Shown in pieces: positions 40,858 through 50,213 of a stretch of 64,000 nt of DNA. Source of the stretch: Brevirhabdus pacifica (lineage in GTDB: Bacteria > Pseudomonadota > Alphaproteobacteria > Rhodobacterales > Rhodobacteraceae); assembly GCF_002797755.1 (NCBI RefSeq), contig NZ_PGFI01000014.1, positions 1-64,000 of the forward strand, given 5' to 3'. How positions within the stretch are numbered: the first letter of the stretch is position 1; each line of letters opens with the position of its first letter. The notes under the pieces are model-generated. The model saw only the letters and a program-made list of their open reading frames with translations, was not told the DNA's origin and made no database searches. The position numbers and the translations under genes are program-made.

Positions 40858-40881
40858 GTGAGCGGCCCCGGGGCCGCTTAC
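40858..40881 (+). promoter_or_regulatory. Palindrome between rplO and secY
   Basis: An 18-base perfect palindrome (40861-40878), extended by three pairs, begins six bases past the rplO stop. It may protect the 3' end of the upstream message or damp readthrough into secY. Confidence 0.5.
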
Positions 40882-40957
40882 ACCACTTGTGATGTTTTCC
40901 CTGCGCCGCCGACCGGAAAACGGTTCGGCGGCGTCGTCATGAAAGGAAGGCCGTTAC

Positions 40958-42313
40958 ATGGCATCCGCAGCAGAGCAAATGGCAGCGAACATGAGCTGGG
41001 GGGCCTTCGGAAAGGCTACCGAGCTGAAGCAGCGCATCCTCTTCACGCTGGCTCTTCTCATTGTCTATCGCCTCGGCACCTACATTCCCGTCCCCGGCAT
41101 CGACGGCACGGCCCTGCGCCAGTTCGTGCAGGAAGCCGCAACCGGCCTGGGCGGCATCCTCAACATGTTCACCGGCGGCGCCATCGGCCGTATGGGCATC
41201 TTTGCCCTGGGGATCATGCCCTACATCTCGGCCTCGATCATCGTGCAGCTTCTGACCGCGATGGTCCCCTCGCTTGAGCAGCTCAAGAAAGAGGGTGAGC
41301 AGGGCCGCAAGAAGATCAACCAGTATACCCGCTACGGCACCGTCTTTCTGGCCACGTTCCAGGCATACGGTCTGGCCGCCAGCCTCGAGGCCGGCGACCT
41401 GGCGACCGATCCAGGCCTCTATTTCAAGGCATCCGCCGTCATCACGCTTGTGGGCGGCACGATGTTCCTGATGTGGCTGGGCGAACAGATCACCTCGCGC
41501 GGGATCGGCAACGGCATCTCGCTGATCATCTTCGTCGGCATCATCGCCGAAGTCCCCGCCGCCCTGGCACAGTTCTTCGCCTCGGGCCGCTCGGGCGCGC
41601 TGAGCCCCGCGGTGATCGTGGGCGTCATCATCATGGTGATCCTGACCATCGCCTTCGTGGTGTTCATGGAACGCGCCCTGCGCAAGATCCACATCCAGTA
41701 TCCGCGCCGTCAGGTGGGGATGAAGGTCTATGACGGCGGCTCGTCGCACCTGCCGATCAAGGTCAACCCGGCCGGCGTGATCCCCGCGATCTTCGCCAGC
41801 TCGCTGCTGCTGCTGCCGACCACGATCAGCACCTTCTCGGGCAGCCAGACCGGCCCGGTGATGTCGACCATCCTGGCCTACTTCGGCCCCGGACAGCCGC
41901 TCTACCTGCTGTTCTTCGCCGCCATGGTGATCTTCTTCACCTTCTTCTACACCGCCAACGTCGCGTTCAAGACCGACGACGTGGCCGAGAACCTGAAGAA
42001 CCAGAACGGCTTTATCCCGGGGATCCGACCCGGCAAGCGCACCGAGGAATACCTGGATTACGTGGTCAACCGCATCCTGGTCCTGGGCGCAGGCTACTTG
42101 ACCCTGGTGACGCTGCTGCCCGAGATCCTGCGCAGCCAGCTGGCGATCCCGTTCTACTTCGGCGGCACCTCGGTTCTGATCGTGGTCTCGGTGACGATGG
42201 ACACGATCCAGCAGGTCCAGAGCCATCTTCTGGCGCATCAGTACGAGGGCCTGATCGAAAAATCTCAACTGCGCGGCAAGCGTCGCGGCAAGAAGGGGAC
42301 AGCTAGACGATGA
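40958..42313 (+). CDS. secY: Preprotein translocase subunit SecY
   Basis: 451 residues with ten membrane helices. The channel of the Sec pathway, partnered by the SecE at 12544. The plug region follows IPVPGIDG; the C-terminal loop has [28 protein letters not shown] precedes the ATG. Its stop overlaps the adk start by four bases. Confidence 0.98.
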   Translation: MASAAEQMAANMSWGAFGKATELKQRILFTLALLIVYRLGTYIPVPGIDGTALRQFVQEAATGLGGILNMFTGGAIGRMGIFALGIMPYISASIIVQLLTAMVPSLEQLKKEGEQGRKKINQYTRYGTVFLATFQAYGLAASLEAGDLATDPGLYFKASAVITLVGGTMFLMWLGEQITSRGIGNGISLIIFVGIIAEVPAALAQFFASGRSGALSPAVIVGVIIMVILTIAFVVFMERALRKIHIQYPRRQVGMKVYDGGSSHLPIKVNPAGVIPAIFASSLLLLPTTISTFSGSQTGPVMSTILAYFGPGQPLYLLFFAAMVIFFTFFYTANVAFKTDDVAENLKNQNGFIPGIRPGKRTEEYLDYVVNRILVLGAGYLTLVTLLPEILRSQLAIPFYFGGTSVLIVVSVTMDTIQQVQSHLLAHQYEGLIEKSQLRGKRRGKKGTARR

Positions 42314-42957
42314 ACATCATTCTTCTCGGCCCGCCGGGCGCAGGCAAAGGCACGCAAGCGCGGATCCTGGTGGAAGAGAGGGGGATGATCCAGCTCTCGA
42401 CCGGCGACATGCTTCGCGAAGCCAAAAGCAGCGGCACCGAAATGGGCAACCTGGTTGCCGACGTCATGGCCCGCGGCCAGCTTGTCACAGACGAGATCGT
42501 CATCGGCCTAATCGAGGAGAAGCTGAACGCCGAGTCCGGCGGCGGCTTCATCTTCGACGGCTTCCCCCGCACCCTGGCCCAGGCCGATGCCCTGGGCGAG
42601 CTGCTGGAGCGCAAGGGACAGAAGCTGGACGCGGTGATCGAGATGCGCGTCGATGACGTGGCGCTGGTGCGCCGCATCACCGGCCGCTTCACCTGCGGCA
42701 ATTGCGGCGAAGTCTATCACGACGATACCAAGCCCACCGCCAAGGAAGGCGTCTGCGATGTCTGCGGCTCGACCGATCTGCAGCGCCGTGCCGACGACAA
42801 CGAGGAAAGCCTGCGCCAGCGGTTGATGGAATACTACAAGAAGACCTCGCCGCTGATCGGCTACTACCATGCCAAGGGCAGCCTGCGGGCGGTCGACGGC
42901 CTGGGCGAGATCGACGCCGTCGCCAACGAGATTCGCGGCATCCTCGACCGCGGCTGA
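42310..42957 (+). CDS. adk: Adenylate kinase with zinc-type lid
   Basis: 215 residues. It converts ATP + AMP to 2 ADP. P-loop [10 protein letters not shown] at 8-17. The lid holds four cysteines (129, 132, 149, 152), the pattern that binds zinc in Gram-positive enzymes and in Paracoccus; E. coli Adk lacks it. [11 protein letters not shown] is the AMP-site strand. Coupled to secY by ATGA. Confidence 0.97.
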   Translation: MNIILLGPPGAGKGTQARILVEERGMIQLSTGDMLREAKSSGTEMGNLVADVMARGQLVTDEIVIGLIEEKLNAESGGGFIFDGFPRTLAQADALGELLERKGQKLDAVIEMRVDDVALVRRITGRFTCGNCGEVYHDDTKPTAKEGVCDVCGSTDLQRRADDNEESLRQRLMEYYKKTSPLIGYYHAKGSLRAVDGLGEIDAVANEIRGILDRG

Positions 42958-43011
42958 GCCACTTTGCGATCCGGGGTAGGGGCGTTTTGCCCCGCCCCCG
43001 GAACCGGCGGC

Positions 43012-43040
43012 TTGACGCTGGTTCCAAAAACCAATAAGTC
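43012..43040 (+). promoter_or_regulatory. Candidate promoter of the rpsM (alpha) operon
   Basis: TTGACG (43012-43017), 17 bases, TAAGTC (43035-43040). The inverted repeat GGAACC/GGTTCC (43000-43005 and 43020-43025) flanks the -35 box, and TGGTT/AACCA lies in the spacer. It leaves a ~155-base leader before rpsM. Confidence 0.5.
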
Positions 43041-43199
43041 ACCCCATCCCTAACGGGATCAGGCTTGTTTTGCTGAGTGTCCGCACCGGCGAATCGCCCT
43101 TCTTCAGATATGACGCGGCCCACCGGCATTCCGGACCGGGCCGCCGTTGTGAAAAAAGGTTCCGGCACTACGGAATCGCAACGAAAAGGAAAGTGACAC

Positions 43200-43568
43200 G
43201 TGGCACGTATTGCTGGCGTCAACATCCCGACCGGGAAACGCGTCCCCATCGCCCTCACCTACATCACCGGTATCGGCAACACCTCGGCCCGCGCAATCTG
43301 CGACGCCGTGGGTATCGAACCGACCCGCCGCGTCAACGAGCTGAGCGACGCCGAAGTGCTTCAGATCCGCGAGCACATCGACGCCAACTTCACCGTTGAA
43401 GGCGACCTGCGCCGCGAAGTGCAGATGAACGTCAAGCGTCTGATGGACCTGGGCGCCTACCGCGGCCTGCGTCATCGTCGCAACCTGCCCGTGCGCGGCC
43501 AGCGCACCCACACCAACGCCCGCACCCGCAAGGGCCCGGCGAAGCCGATCGCCGGCAAGAAGAAATAA
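43200..43568 (+). CDS. rpsM: 30S ribosomal protein S13
   Basis: 122 residues. It bridges to the 50S (L5) and contacts P-site tRNA with its basic tail. The start codon is GTG, with AAAAGGAAAG upstream; [10 protein letters not shown] is the family start. The [18 protein letters not shown]-type segment is present as [18 protein letters not shown]. Confidence 0.97.
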   Translation: MARIAGVNIPTGKRVPIALTYITGIGNTSARAICDAVGIEPTRRVNELSDAEVLQIREHIDANFTVEGDLRREVQMNVKRLMDLGAYRGLRHRRNLPVRGQRTHTNARTRKGPAKPIAGKKK

Positions 43569-43583
43569 GGGAGGGCAAGCACA

Positions 43584-43973
43584 ATGGCACGAGATCGTCG
43601 TCAAACGAAGCGCAAGGTTTCCAAGAACATCGCCACCGGCGTTGCGCATGTGAACTCTTCGTTCAACAACACCAAGATCCTCATCTCCGACGTTCAGGGC
43701 AACGCGATCGCGTGGTCCTCGGCCGGCACGATGGGTTTCAAGGGCAGCCGTAAATCCACCCCCTATGCCGCCCAGATGGCCGCAGAGGACGTGGGCAAGA
43801 AGGCCCAGGAACACGGCGTCAAGACGCTGGAAGTCGAAGTGCAGGGCCCCGGTTCGGGCCGCGAGAGCGCCCTGCGCGCTCTGGCCGCTGCCGGCTTCAA
43901 CATCACGGCCATCCGTGATGTGACCCCGATCGCCCACAACGGCGTGCGCCCCCCCAAGCGGCGCCGCGTCTGA
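43584..43973 (+). CDS. rpsK: 30S ribosomal protein S11
   Basis: 129 residues, as in E. coli. Part of the platform near the mRNA exit. [15 protein letters not shown] and the C-terminal [12 protein letters not shown] are typical. rpsD, found next in gammaproteobacteria, is absent, which is usual for alphaproteobacteria. Confidence 0.98.
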   Translation: MARDRRQTKRKVSKNIATGVAHVNSSFNNTKILISDVQGNAIAWSSAGTMGFKGSRKSTPYAAQMAAEDVGKKAQEHGVKTLEVEVQGPGSGRESALRALAAAGFNITAIRDVTPIAHNGVRPPKRRRV

Positions 43974-43987
43974 TCTAATTTCTACCG

Positions 43988-44029
43988 CTCGGGCCGCGTT
44001 TTCGGAACGCGGCCCGAGTGCGTCTTTTT
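43988..44029 (+). terminator. Terminator-like hairpin between rpsK and rpoA
   Basis: A 13-bp stem (43988-44000 with 44006-44018), loop TTCGG, followed after six bases by TTTTT. The T-run is slightly displaced, so partial termination (attenuation) inside the operon is more likely than a full stop. Confidence 0.65.
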
Positions 44030-44086
44030 GAAACCTCGGGCGTTCCCGGAACCGGATCCCACCGGGAACAAGGATGGAGGCGACAT

Positions 44087-45103
44087 ATGATCCACAAGAA
44101 CTGGCAAGAGCTGATCAAACCGACCCAGCTTGACGTCAAACCCGGCAACGACCCCTCGCGCGAAGCGACCGTCGTGGCCGAACCGCTGGAGCGTGGCTTC
44201 GGCCTGACCATGGGCAACGCCCTGCGCCGGGTGCTGATGAGCTCGCTTCAGGGTGCCGCCATCACCAGCGTCCAGATCGACAACGTGCTGCACGAATTCT
44301 CGTCCATCTCTGGTGTTCGCGAAGACGTGACCGACGTGGTCCTGAACCTCAAGGGCGTCGCCGTCCGCATGGAGGTCGAAGGCCCCAAGCGTCTGTCGGT
44401 CAATGCCAAGGGCCCCGGTGTCGTCACTGCCGGTGACATCGCCGAGACCGCCGGCATCGAGATCCTGAACAAGGATCACGTGATCTGCCACCTCGACGAG
44501 GGTGCCGATCTGTTCATGGAACTGACGGTCAACACCGGCAAGGGCTATGTCAGCGCGGACAAGAACCGCCCCGAGGACGCCCCTATCGGCCTGATTCCGA
44601 TCGACGCGATCTACTCGCCCGTGAAGAAGGTCAGCTATGACGTGCAGCCCACCCGCGAGGGCCAAGTGCTGGACTATGACAAGCTGACGCTCAAGCTGGT
44701 GACCGACGGCTCGATCACCCCCGACGACGCCGTGGCCTATGCCGCGCGCATCCTGCAGGACCAGCTGTCGGTCTTCGTCAACTTCGACGAGCCCGAGGCC
44801 GCCCGCAGCCAGGACGACGAGGACGATCTGGAGTTCAACCCGCTTCTGCTGAAGAAGGTGGACGAGCTGGAACTGTCGGTGCGTTCGGCAAACTGCCTGA
44901 AGAACGACAACATCGTCTACATCGGCGACCTGATCCAGAAGACCGAAGCCGAGATGCTCCGCACCCCGAACTTCGGCCGCAAGTCGCTGAACGAGATCAA
45001 GGAAGTGCTGTCCGGGATGGGTCTCCACCTGGGCATGGATATCGTGGACTGGCCGCCCGACAACATCGAGGAACTGGCCAAGAAATACGAAGACCACCTC
45101 TGA
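44087..45103 (+). CDS. rpoA: RNA polymerase subunit alpha
   Basis: 338 residues (E. coli 329). The N-terminal domain (to about 235) dimerises and binds beta and beta prime; the C-terminal domain (from about 255) with [16 protein letters not shown] and the [10 protein letters not shown]-type helix binds UP elements and activators. Start at 44087 with GGAGG upstream; an open frame runs back to 44018 through the hairpin and is rejected. Confidence 0.98.
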   Translation: MIHKNWQELIKPTQLDVKPGNDPSREATVVAEPLERGFGLTMGNALRRVLMSSLQGAAITSVQIDNVLHEFSSISGVREDVTDVVLNLKGVAVRMEVEGPKRLSVNAKGPGVVTAGDIAETAGIEILNKDHVICHLDEGADLFMELTVNTGKGYVSADKNRPEDAPIGLIPIDAIYSPVKKVSYDVQPTREGQVLDYDKLTLKLVTDGSITPDDAVAYAARILQDQLSVFVNFDEPEAARSQDDEDDLEFNPLLLKKVDELELSVRSANCLKNDNIVYIGDLIQKTEAEMLRTPNFGRKSLNEIKEVLSGMGLHLGMDIVDWPPDNIEELAKKYEDHL

Positions 45104-45115
45104 GATTGACAAGAT

Positions 45116-45142
45116 GGGGGGCGGTCGCCTAGACGGCCCCCC
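45116..45142 (+). promoter_or_regulatory. Stem-loop between rpoA and rplQ
   Basis: GGGGGGC (45116-45122) pairs with GCCCCCC (45136-45142), and inside GTC pairs with GAC. It begins 12 bases past rpoA within a 168-base gap. No T-run. Confidence 0.5.
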
Positions 45143-45271
45143 GAAGACCACGACCGAAGACCAAGACAATGCCCGGTCCAGCCGGGGAACATCAGGGCAC
45201 AAGCCCCAAGGAGAGCGGACCCAGGACCAGGGACCGCCGGACAAAGCAAAACACGTTAACGGAGAAGACCC

Positions 45272-45688
45272 ATGCGTCACGCACGAGGCTACCGCCGCCT
45301 GAACCGCACCCATGAACACCGCAAGGCGCTGTTCGCGAACATGGCCGGCTCGCTCATCGAACATGAGCAGATCAAGACCACCCTGCCCAAGGCGAAGGAA
45401 CTTCGCCGCATCGTCGAAAAGCTCATCACTCTGGGCAAGCGCGGCGATCTGCACGCCCGCCGCCAGGCCGGTGCACAGCTGAAGCAGGACGAATATGTCG
45501 CCAAGCTGTTCGACGTGCTCGGCCCCCGCTACGCCGAGCGTCAGGGCGGCTATGTCCGCGTCCTGAAGGCCGGCTTCCGCTATGGTGACATGGCGCCGAT
45601 GGCGATCATCGAATTCGTCGACCGCGATGTCGACGCCAAGGGCGCCGGCGACCGCGCCCGCCTTGAGGCCGAGGAAGCCGCCGAATAA
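45272..45688 (+). CDS. rplQ: 50S ribosomal protein L17
   Basis: 138 residues. [20 protein letters not shown] is the family N-terminus. It lies near the exit tunnel. It ends the alpha operon; the terminator follows 26 bases past the stop. Confidence 0.98.
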   Translation: MRHARGYRRLNRTHEHRKALFANMAGSLIEHEQIKTTLPKAKELRRIVEKLITLGKRGDLHARRQAGAQLKQDEYVAKLFDVLGPRYAERQGGYVRVLKAGFRYGDMAPMAIIEFVDRDVDAKGAGDRARLEAEEAAE

Positions 45689-45714
45689 GGCAGCCCCGCC
45701 CATCCCATTACGGA

Positions 45715-45748
45715 CGGCCCTCGCCATAGGCGGGGGCCGTTTGCGTTT
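45715..45748 (+). terminator. Intrinsic terminator after rplQ
   Basis: An 11-bp stem (45715-45725 with 45729-45739, one G-T pair), three-base loop, then TTTGCGTTT. Ends the ribosomal protein block. Confidence 0.8.
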
Positions 45749-45787
45749 CACCTTTCCCTGACAGGGCCGGACCCCTAGATTTCCCCC

Positions 45788-47116
45788 ATGGCTGATCTTT
45801 TCGACACCCCCGCAGACGGATCGACCGACCGCGCACCTTCGGGCGCCGGACCGCGTCCGCTGGCCGACCGGCTGCGGCCGCGGCGTCTGGATGCGGTGAT
45901 CGGGCAGGATCACGTTCTGGGCCCCGAGGGGCCTCTTGGCGTGATGCTGGCGTCGGGAAGCCTGTCGTCGCTGATCCTTTGGGGCCCGCCGGGGGTGGGC
46001 AAGACCACCATCGCCCGGCTGCTGGCCGACGAGACGGATCTGGCCTTCGTCCAGATCAGCGCGATCTTCACCGGCGTGCCAGAGCTGCGCAAGGTGTTCG
46101 AGGCCGCCCGCATTCGCCATGCCAACGGGCAGGGCACGTTGCTTTTCGTCGACGAGATCCACCGTTTCAACAAGGCCCAGCAGGACGGGTTTCTGCCGCA
46201 TATGGAAGACGGCACCATTCTGCTGGTCGGTGCCACGACCGAGAACCCTTCGTTCGAGCTGAACGCGGCTTTGCTCAGCCGGGCGCAGGTGATGGTGCTG
46301 AACCGCCTGACGCCTCGGGACCTGGAGCGGCTGGCCCAGAGCGCCGAGAAGGAACTGGACCGCCCCCTGCCGCTGGACGGCCCGGCGCGCGAGGCGCTGC
46401 TGGAGATGGCCGACGGCGACGGCCGCGCATTGCTGAACCTGATCGAACAGGTGATGGCCTGGAAGGTGGCGGGGCCTTTGGACCGCGAGGGGCTGGCGAC
46501 CCGGCTGATGCGCCGCGCGACCAAATACGACAAGTCGGGCGACGAGCATTACAACCTGATCTCGGCGCTGCACAAATCGGTGCGCGGCTCGGACCCCGAT
46601 GCGGCCCTTTACTGGCTGGCGCGGATGATGAAGGGGGGTGAGGATCCGCGGTATCTTGCCCGCCGCATCACCCGCATGGCTGTCGAGGATATCGGCCTGG
46701 CCGATCCGCAGGCACAGGCGGTCTGCCTTCAGGCGTGGGAAACCTACGAGCGGCTCGGCTCTCCCGAGGGGGAATTGGCGCTGGGGCAGGCGATCGTCTA
46801 TCTGGCGCTGGCGCCCAAGTCGAACGCGGGCTACGCGGCCTTCAAGAATGCGATGTCCGCCGCCACCAAGACCGGATCGGAACCGCCGCCCAAGCATATC
46901 CTGAACGCGCCCACCTCGCTGATGAAGGAACAGGGCTACGGTGAGGGCTATGCCTATGACCATGATGCCGAGGCCGGCTTTTCGGGGCAGAACTATTTCC
47001 CCGAGAGCATGAAGCGGGGCGTCTATTACACCCCGGTCGAACGCGGGTTCGAGCGCGAGTTGAAGCGGCGGCTGGATTACTTCGCCAAGCTCAGGGACAA
47101 GCGGCAGGGCGGTTGA
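45788..47116 (+). CDS. rarA: Replication-associated recombination protein A (AAA+ ATPase)
   Basis: 442 residues (E. coli RarA/MgsA 447). A clamp-loader-like ATPase working at stalled forks with SSB. Walker A GPPGVGKTT at 66-74, Walker B DEIH at 122-125, and the arginine-finger region SRAQVMVL after the sensor-1 TTENPSF. The C-terminal tetramerisation domain with MKRGVYYTPVERG is intact. crcB starts 31 bases downstream. Confidence 0.95.
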   Translation: MADLFDTPADGSTDRAPSGAGPRPLADRLRPRRLDAVIGQDHVLGPEGPLGVMLASGSLSSLILWGPPGVGKTTIARLLADETDLAFVQISAIFTGVPELRKVFEAARIRHANGQGTLLFVDEIHRFNKAQQDGFLPHMEDGTILLVGATTENPSFELNAALLSRAQVMVLNRLTPRDLERLAQSAEKELDRPLPLDGPAREALLEMADGDGRALLNLIEQVMAWKVAGPLDREGLATRLMRRATKYDKSGDEHYNLISALHKSVRGSDPDAALYWLARMMKGGEDPRYLARRITRMAVEDIGLADPQAQAVCLQAWETYERLGSPEGELALGQAIVYLALAPKSNAGYAAFKNAMSAATKTGSEPPPKHILNAPTSLMKEQGYGEGYAYDHDAEAGFSGQNYFPESMKRGVYYTPVERGFERELKRRLDYFAKLRDKRQGG

Positions 47117-47147
47117 CAATCCCCCCGCCGCGCAAGAGGTAGGCGCG

Positions 47148-47525
47148 ATGATCTGGACCTTGTTACAAGTTGCGACTGGCGGTGCCCTTGGGGCGGTGGC
47201 CCGGTATCTGACCGGCGTGGCGACCTTGCGTCTGGCGGGGCCCGGCTTTCCCTGGGGAACGCTTGCGGTGAATATCGCGGGCTCGTTCCTGATGGGGGTG
47301 CTGGTGGTCTGGCTGGCGGCCAAGGGCGGCAACCGCTTCAGCCCCTTCCTGATGACCGGGATCCTGGGCGGGTTCACGACCTTTTCCGCCTTCTCGCTGG
47401 ATGCGCTGACGCTTTGGGAACGGGGCGACGTGCAGACGGCGCTGATCTATGTTGCGGCCTCGGTGATCCTGTCGCTGATGGCCATCGCCGGCGGGCTTGC
47501 CGCCGCACGAGGGGTATTTCTATGA
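47148..47525 (+). CDS. crcB: Fluoride exporter CrcB/Fluc
   Basis: 125 residues, four membrane helices. The family motifs GGALGAVARY near the front and GGFTTFSAFSLD near 75 are present; the latter forms the fluoride path in the dual-topology dimer. No fluoride riboswitch could be seen in the 31-base gap before it. Stop overlaps the next start (ATGA). Confidence 0.93.
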   Translation: MIWTLLQVATGGALGAVARYLTGVATLRLAGPGFPWGTLAVNIAGSFLMGVLVVWLAAKGGNRFSPFLMTGILGGFTTFSAFSLDALTLWERGDVQTALIYVAASVILSLMAIAGGLAAARGVFL

Positions 47526-48565
47526 GTGGTGTGCAGATCCTGACCGTCGGGACAGACGAGGCCGAGCAGCGGCTGGACCGCTGGATGCGGCGGATGTTCC
47601 CCCATGTCAGCCAGGGCCGGATCGAGAAGATGTGCCGCAAGGGCGACCTGCGGGTGGATGGCGGGCGGGTCAAGGCCTCGACCCGGATCGCGCCGGGGCA
47701 GGCGGTGCGCGTGCCGCCGCTGCCCGCCCCCGAAGAGATCACCGCCGGACCCAAGACCGACATCTCGGACGCCGACGCCGAGATGATCCGCGCCTGCGTG
47801 GTCTACCGCGACGACCACATCATCGCGCTGAACAAGCCGCCGGGCCTGCCGGTGCAGGGCGGGACGGGCCACAACCGCCATGTGGACAACCTGTCCGAGG
47901 CACTGCGCTTCGGCTATGACGAGAAGCCGCGTCTGGTGCACCGGATTGACAAGGACACCTCGGGGCTGCTGCTGCTGGCGCGGACCCAGGCCGTCGCAGG
48001 GGCCCTGACCTCGGCCTTCCGCAACCGGCTGACGCGCAAGATCTACTGGGCCGTGGTCGCCGGCGTGCCCCATCCCCGGATGGGCACCGTGCGCTATGGT
48101 CTGGTCAAGGCCCCCGGCCACGGTCGCCACGGCGAGGCCGAGAAGATGCAGTGCATCCACCCCAATCAGGTCGACAGCACCCCCGACGCCAAGCGGGCCA
48201 CCACCGATTACGCGGTGCTGACGACGCTGGCCAAACGCGCCGCCTGGGTCGCGCTGGTGCCGGTCACCGGCCGCACCCACCAGCTGCGCGCCCATATGGC
48301 CGAACTGGGGCATCCCATCGTGGGCGACGGCAAGTACGGCGGCTCGGGGCAGGAGAACCTGGGCGACGGCTGGGGCGCGCAGCTGGGCGGCGACATCAGC
48401 CGCAAGCTGCACCTGCACGCCCGGTCGCTGACCCTGAAACATCCCGTCACGGGCGCCATGCTGAACCTGAACGCCCCCCTGCCGGAGCATATGACACGCA
48501 CGTGGAAGACCGTCGGCTGGGATATTCGCGACGTGCCTGCCGATCCCTTCGCGGAGGAAGAATGA
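47522..48565 (+). CDS. rluC: 23S rRNA pseudouridine synthase, RluC type
   Basis: 347 residues. An S4 RNA-binding domain (about 15-70) precedes the RluA-family catalytic domain. The motif HRIDKDTSGLLLL holds the catalytic Asp143, matching Asp144 of E. coli RluC. KIYWAVVAG and GRTHQLRAHM are further family motifs. RluC modifies positions 955, 2504 and 2580 of 23S rRNA in E. coli; the exact targets here are inferred. Overlaps crcB and the HAD gene by four bases each. Confidence 0.85.
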   Translation: MSGVQILTVGTDEAEQRLDRWMRRMFPHVSQGRIEKMCRKGDLRVDGGRVKASTRIAPGQAVRVPPLPAPEEITAGPKTDISDADAEMIRACVVYRDDHIIALNKPPGLPVQGGTGHNRHVDNLSEALRFGYDEKPRLVHRIDKDTSGLLLLARTQAVAGALTSAFRNRLTRKIYWAVVAGVPHPRMGTVRYGLVKAPGHGRHGEAEKMQCIHPNQVDSTPDAKRATTDYAVLTTLAKRAAWVALVPVTGRTHQLRAHMAELGHPIVGDGKYGGSGQENLGDGWGAQLGGDISRKLHLHARSLTLKHPVTGAMLNLNAPLPEHMTRTWKTVGWDIRDVPADPFAEEE

Positions 48566-49236
48566 GCCGCCTGCGCCTTGTCATCTTCGATGTGGACGGC
48601 ACGCTGATCGACAGCCAGACCCACATCATCGGGGCCATGCGCCGCGCCTTCGACAGCGCCGGGCGCATCTGTCCCGACGACGAGCGGATCCGCTCGATCG
48701 TGGGGCTGTCCCTGCCCGAGGCGATGGCAGAGCTTGACCCCGATTGCGACCCTCACGCCCTGGCCGAGGCCTATCGCGCCTCGTTCGTGGCGGTGCGCGA
48801 GGCCGGGCAGGAGGATGTGCTTTCGCCCCTCTACCCCGGCGCGCGGGCGGCGCTGGACCTGTTGTCGCAGGACGCGGCCTGCCTGCTGGGCGTGGCCACC
48901 GGCAAGTCCCGGCGCGGGCTGACCCGGGTGTTCGAGGCGCATAGCCTGGGCGACTACTTCATCACCTCGCAGGTGGCCGACGATCACCCGTCCAAGCCGC
49001 ACCCCTCGATGATCGAGGCCGCCCTGCGCGAGACGGGGGCCGCGCCCGAGGACACGGTGATCGTGGGCGACACGAGTTTCGACATGGACATGGGGCGCGC
49101 CGCCGGCGTCCGCCGCATCGGCGTCAGCTGGGGCTATCACCCGGCCGAACGCCTGCGCGGGGCAGGGGCCGAGCATGTGCTGCCCGGTTTCGGCGACCTG
49201 GCGGCGGCGCTGGACGAGATCTGGAGCGAGAGATGA
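48562..49236 (+). CDS. HAD-family phosphatase (phosphoglycolate phosphatase-like)
   Basis: 224 residues. Motif I FDVDGT with Asp10 (nucleophile) and Asp12, a helical cap (about 20-90), motif II in GVATGKS, and motif IV VGDTSFDMDMG. It resembles the Gph/PgmB subfamily, but the substrate cannot be assigned. ATGA overlaps join it with the RluC-type gene before it and the ATP12 gene after it, an order seen widely in alphaproteobacteria. Confidence 0.88.
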   Translation: MSRLRLVIFDVDGTLIDSQTHIIGAMRRAFDSAGRICPDDERIRSIVGLSLPEAMAELDPDCDPHALAEAYRASFVAVREAGQEDVLSPLYPGARAALDLLSQDAACLLGVATGKSRRGLTRVFEAHSLGDYFITSQVADDHPSKPHPSMIEAALRETGAAPEDTVIVGDTSFDMDMGRAAGVRRIGVSWGYHPAERLRGAGAEHVLPGFGDLAAALDEIWSER

Positions 49237-49952
49237 GCGATTGGGCCCCCAAGCGGTTCTGGAAGGACGCCACAGTCACACCGGTCGAGGACAGGACCGG
49301 GTTCGAGGTGCTGCTGGACGGGCGCGGGGTGCGCACGCCGCTCAAGCGCCGGCTGGTACTGCCAACCGAACCCATGGCAGAGGCCGTGGCGGGCGAATGG
49401 GCCGAACAGACCGACCAGATCAATCCCAACACGATGCCGGTGACACGCTCGGCCAACGCGGCGATCGACAAGGTAGCCGACCAGCACCCCGAGGTCGCGA
49501 ACATGGTGGCCGACTACGGCGACTCCGATCTGCTGTGCTATCGCGCCGAAGCGCCCGATGCCCTGGCCCACCGCCAGGCCGAGGGCTGGGATCCGGTCCT
49601 GGACTGGGCCCGGGAGGAGCTGGGCGCCGTGCTGCGCCCGGTCAACGGCATCATGCACCGCCCTCAGGATCCCGAGGCGCTGAGCCGGCTGCGGCACGAG
49701 GTTCACGCCTTTGATCCGTTCCGCCTGACGGCGTTGCACGACCTGGTGGCCATGAGCGGATCTCTGATCATCGGCCTCGCCGCCAGCAGAAATGCCTTCC
49801 CTCTCGACGACCTCTGGCGGTTGTCGCGAATCGATGAGGAATGGCAGATCGAACAGTGGGGCCGCGACGATGAGGCCGAGCAGAATGCCGAAATCAAACG
49901 ACGCGCATTTCACCATGCGCACCGTTTCTTCGCGCTTAGTGAAACTTCCTGA
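49233..49952 (+). CDS. ATP12-family F1-ATPase assembly chaperone
   Basis: 239 residues. It opens with KRFWKDATVTPVEDRTGFEVLLDGR, and contains LPTEPMAEAVAGEW and the TRSANAAIDKV segment of the ATP12 family. ATP12 guides assembly of the F1 alpha subunit in mitochondria; alphaproteobacteria carry the ancestor. Last gene of the crcB-led cluster; start overlaps the HAD stop. Confidence 0.92.
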   Translation: MSDWAPKRFWKDATVTPVEDRTGFEVLLDGRGVRTPLKRRLVLPTEPMAEAVAGEWAEQTDQINPNTMPVTRSANAAIDKVADQHPEVANMVADYGDSDLLCYRAEAPDALAHRQAEGWDPVLDWAREELGAVLRPVNGIMHRPQDPEALSRLRHEVHAFDPFRLTALHDLVAMSGSLIIGLAASRNAFPLDDLWRLSRIDEEWQIEQWGRDDEAEQNAEIKRRAFHHAHRFFALSETS

Positions 49953-50080
49953 CAGGCTTCACAATTGGCGGTTGTCGGCTTTAATTTCGTTCATGGCTAA
50001 GTATCGGATCGAAAAGTGGAAAATGGCGCCGTTATTTTCAGCATTCATATTGTGAACGCTGCGATAGGCTTCCAGCGCCC

Positions 50081-50110
50081 TTGACCTTCTGGTCGAATGT
50101 TGGCCACACT
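50081..50110 (+). promoter_or_regulatory. Weak candidate promoter of the bzt operon
   Basis: TTGACC at 50081-50086 and CACACT at 50105-50110, spacing 18. The -10 box is poor. A nitrogen-regulated sigma-54 site was looked for in 49953-50213 and not found. Confidence 0.25.
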
Positions 50111-50213
50111 CCCAGCGTTGAGTGACTGAGAATTCCTCACGGTATCGCCTTGGCTTCCCGCAAGCGGGGGCCAAAATTCTGCCAATCGCGCAGAAAATCA
50201 GGAAGAGGTAGAA

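Noticed and set aside
43982-47377. Long minus-strand open frame opposite rpoA, rplQ and rarA
   Set aside because: Codon-bias shadow; crosses a terminator and several known genes.
49953-50213. Possible sigma-54 promoter before bztA
   Set aside because: The nearest GG and GC pairs (around 50150) are only six bases apart instead of ten, so the -24/-12 pattern is not met.
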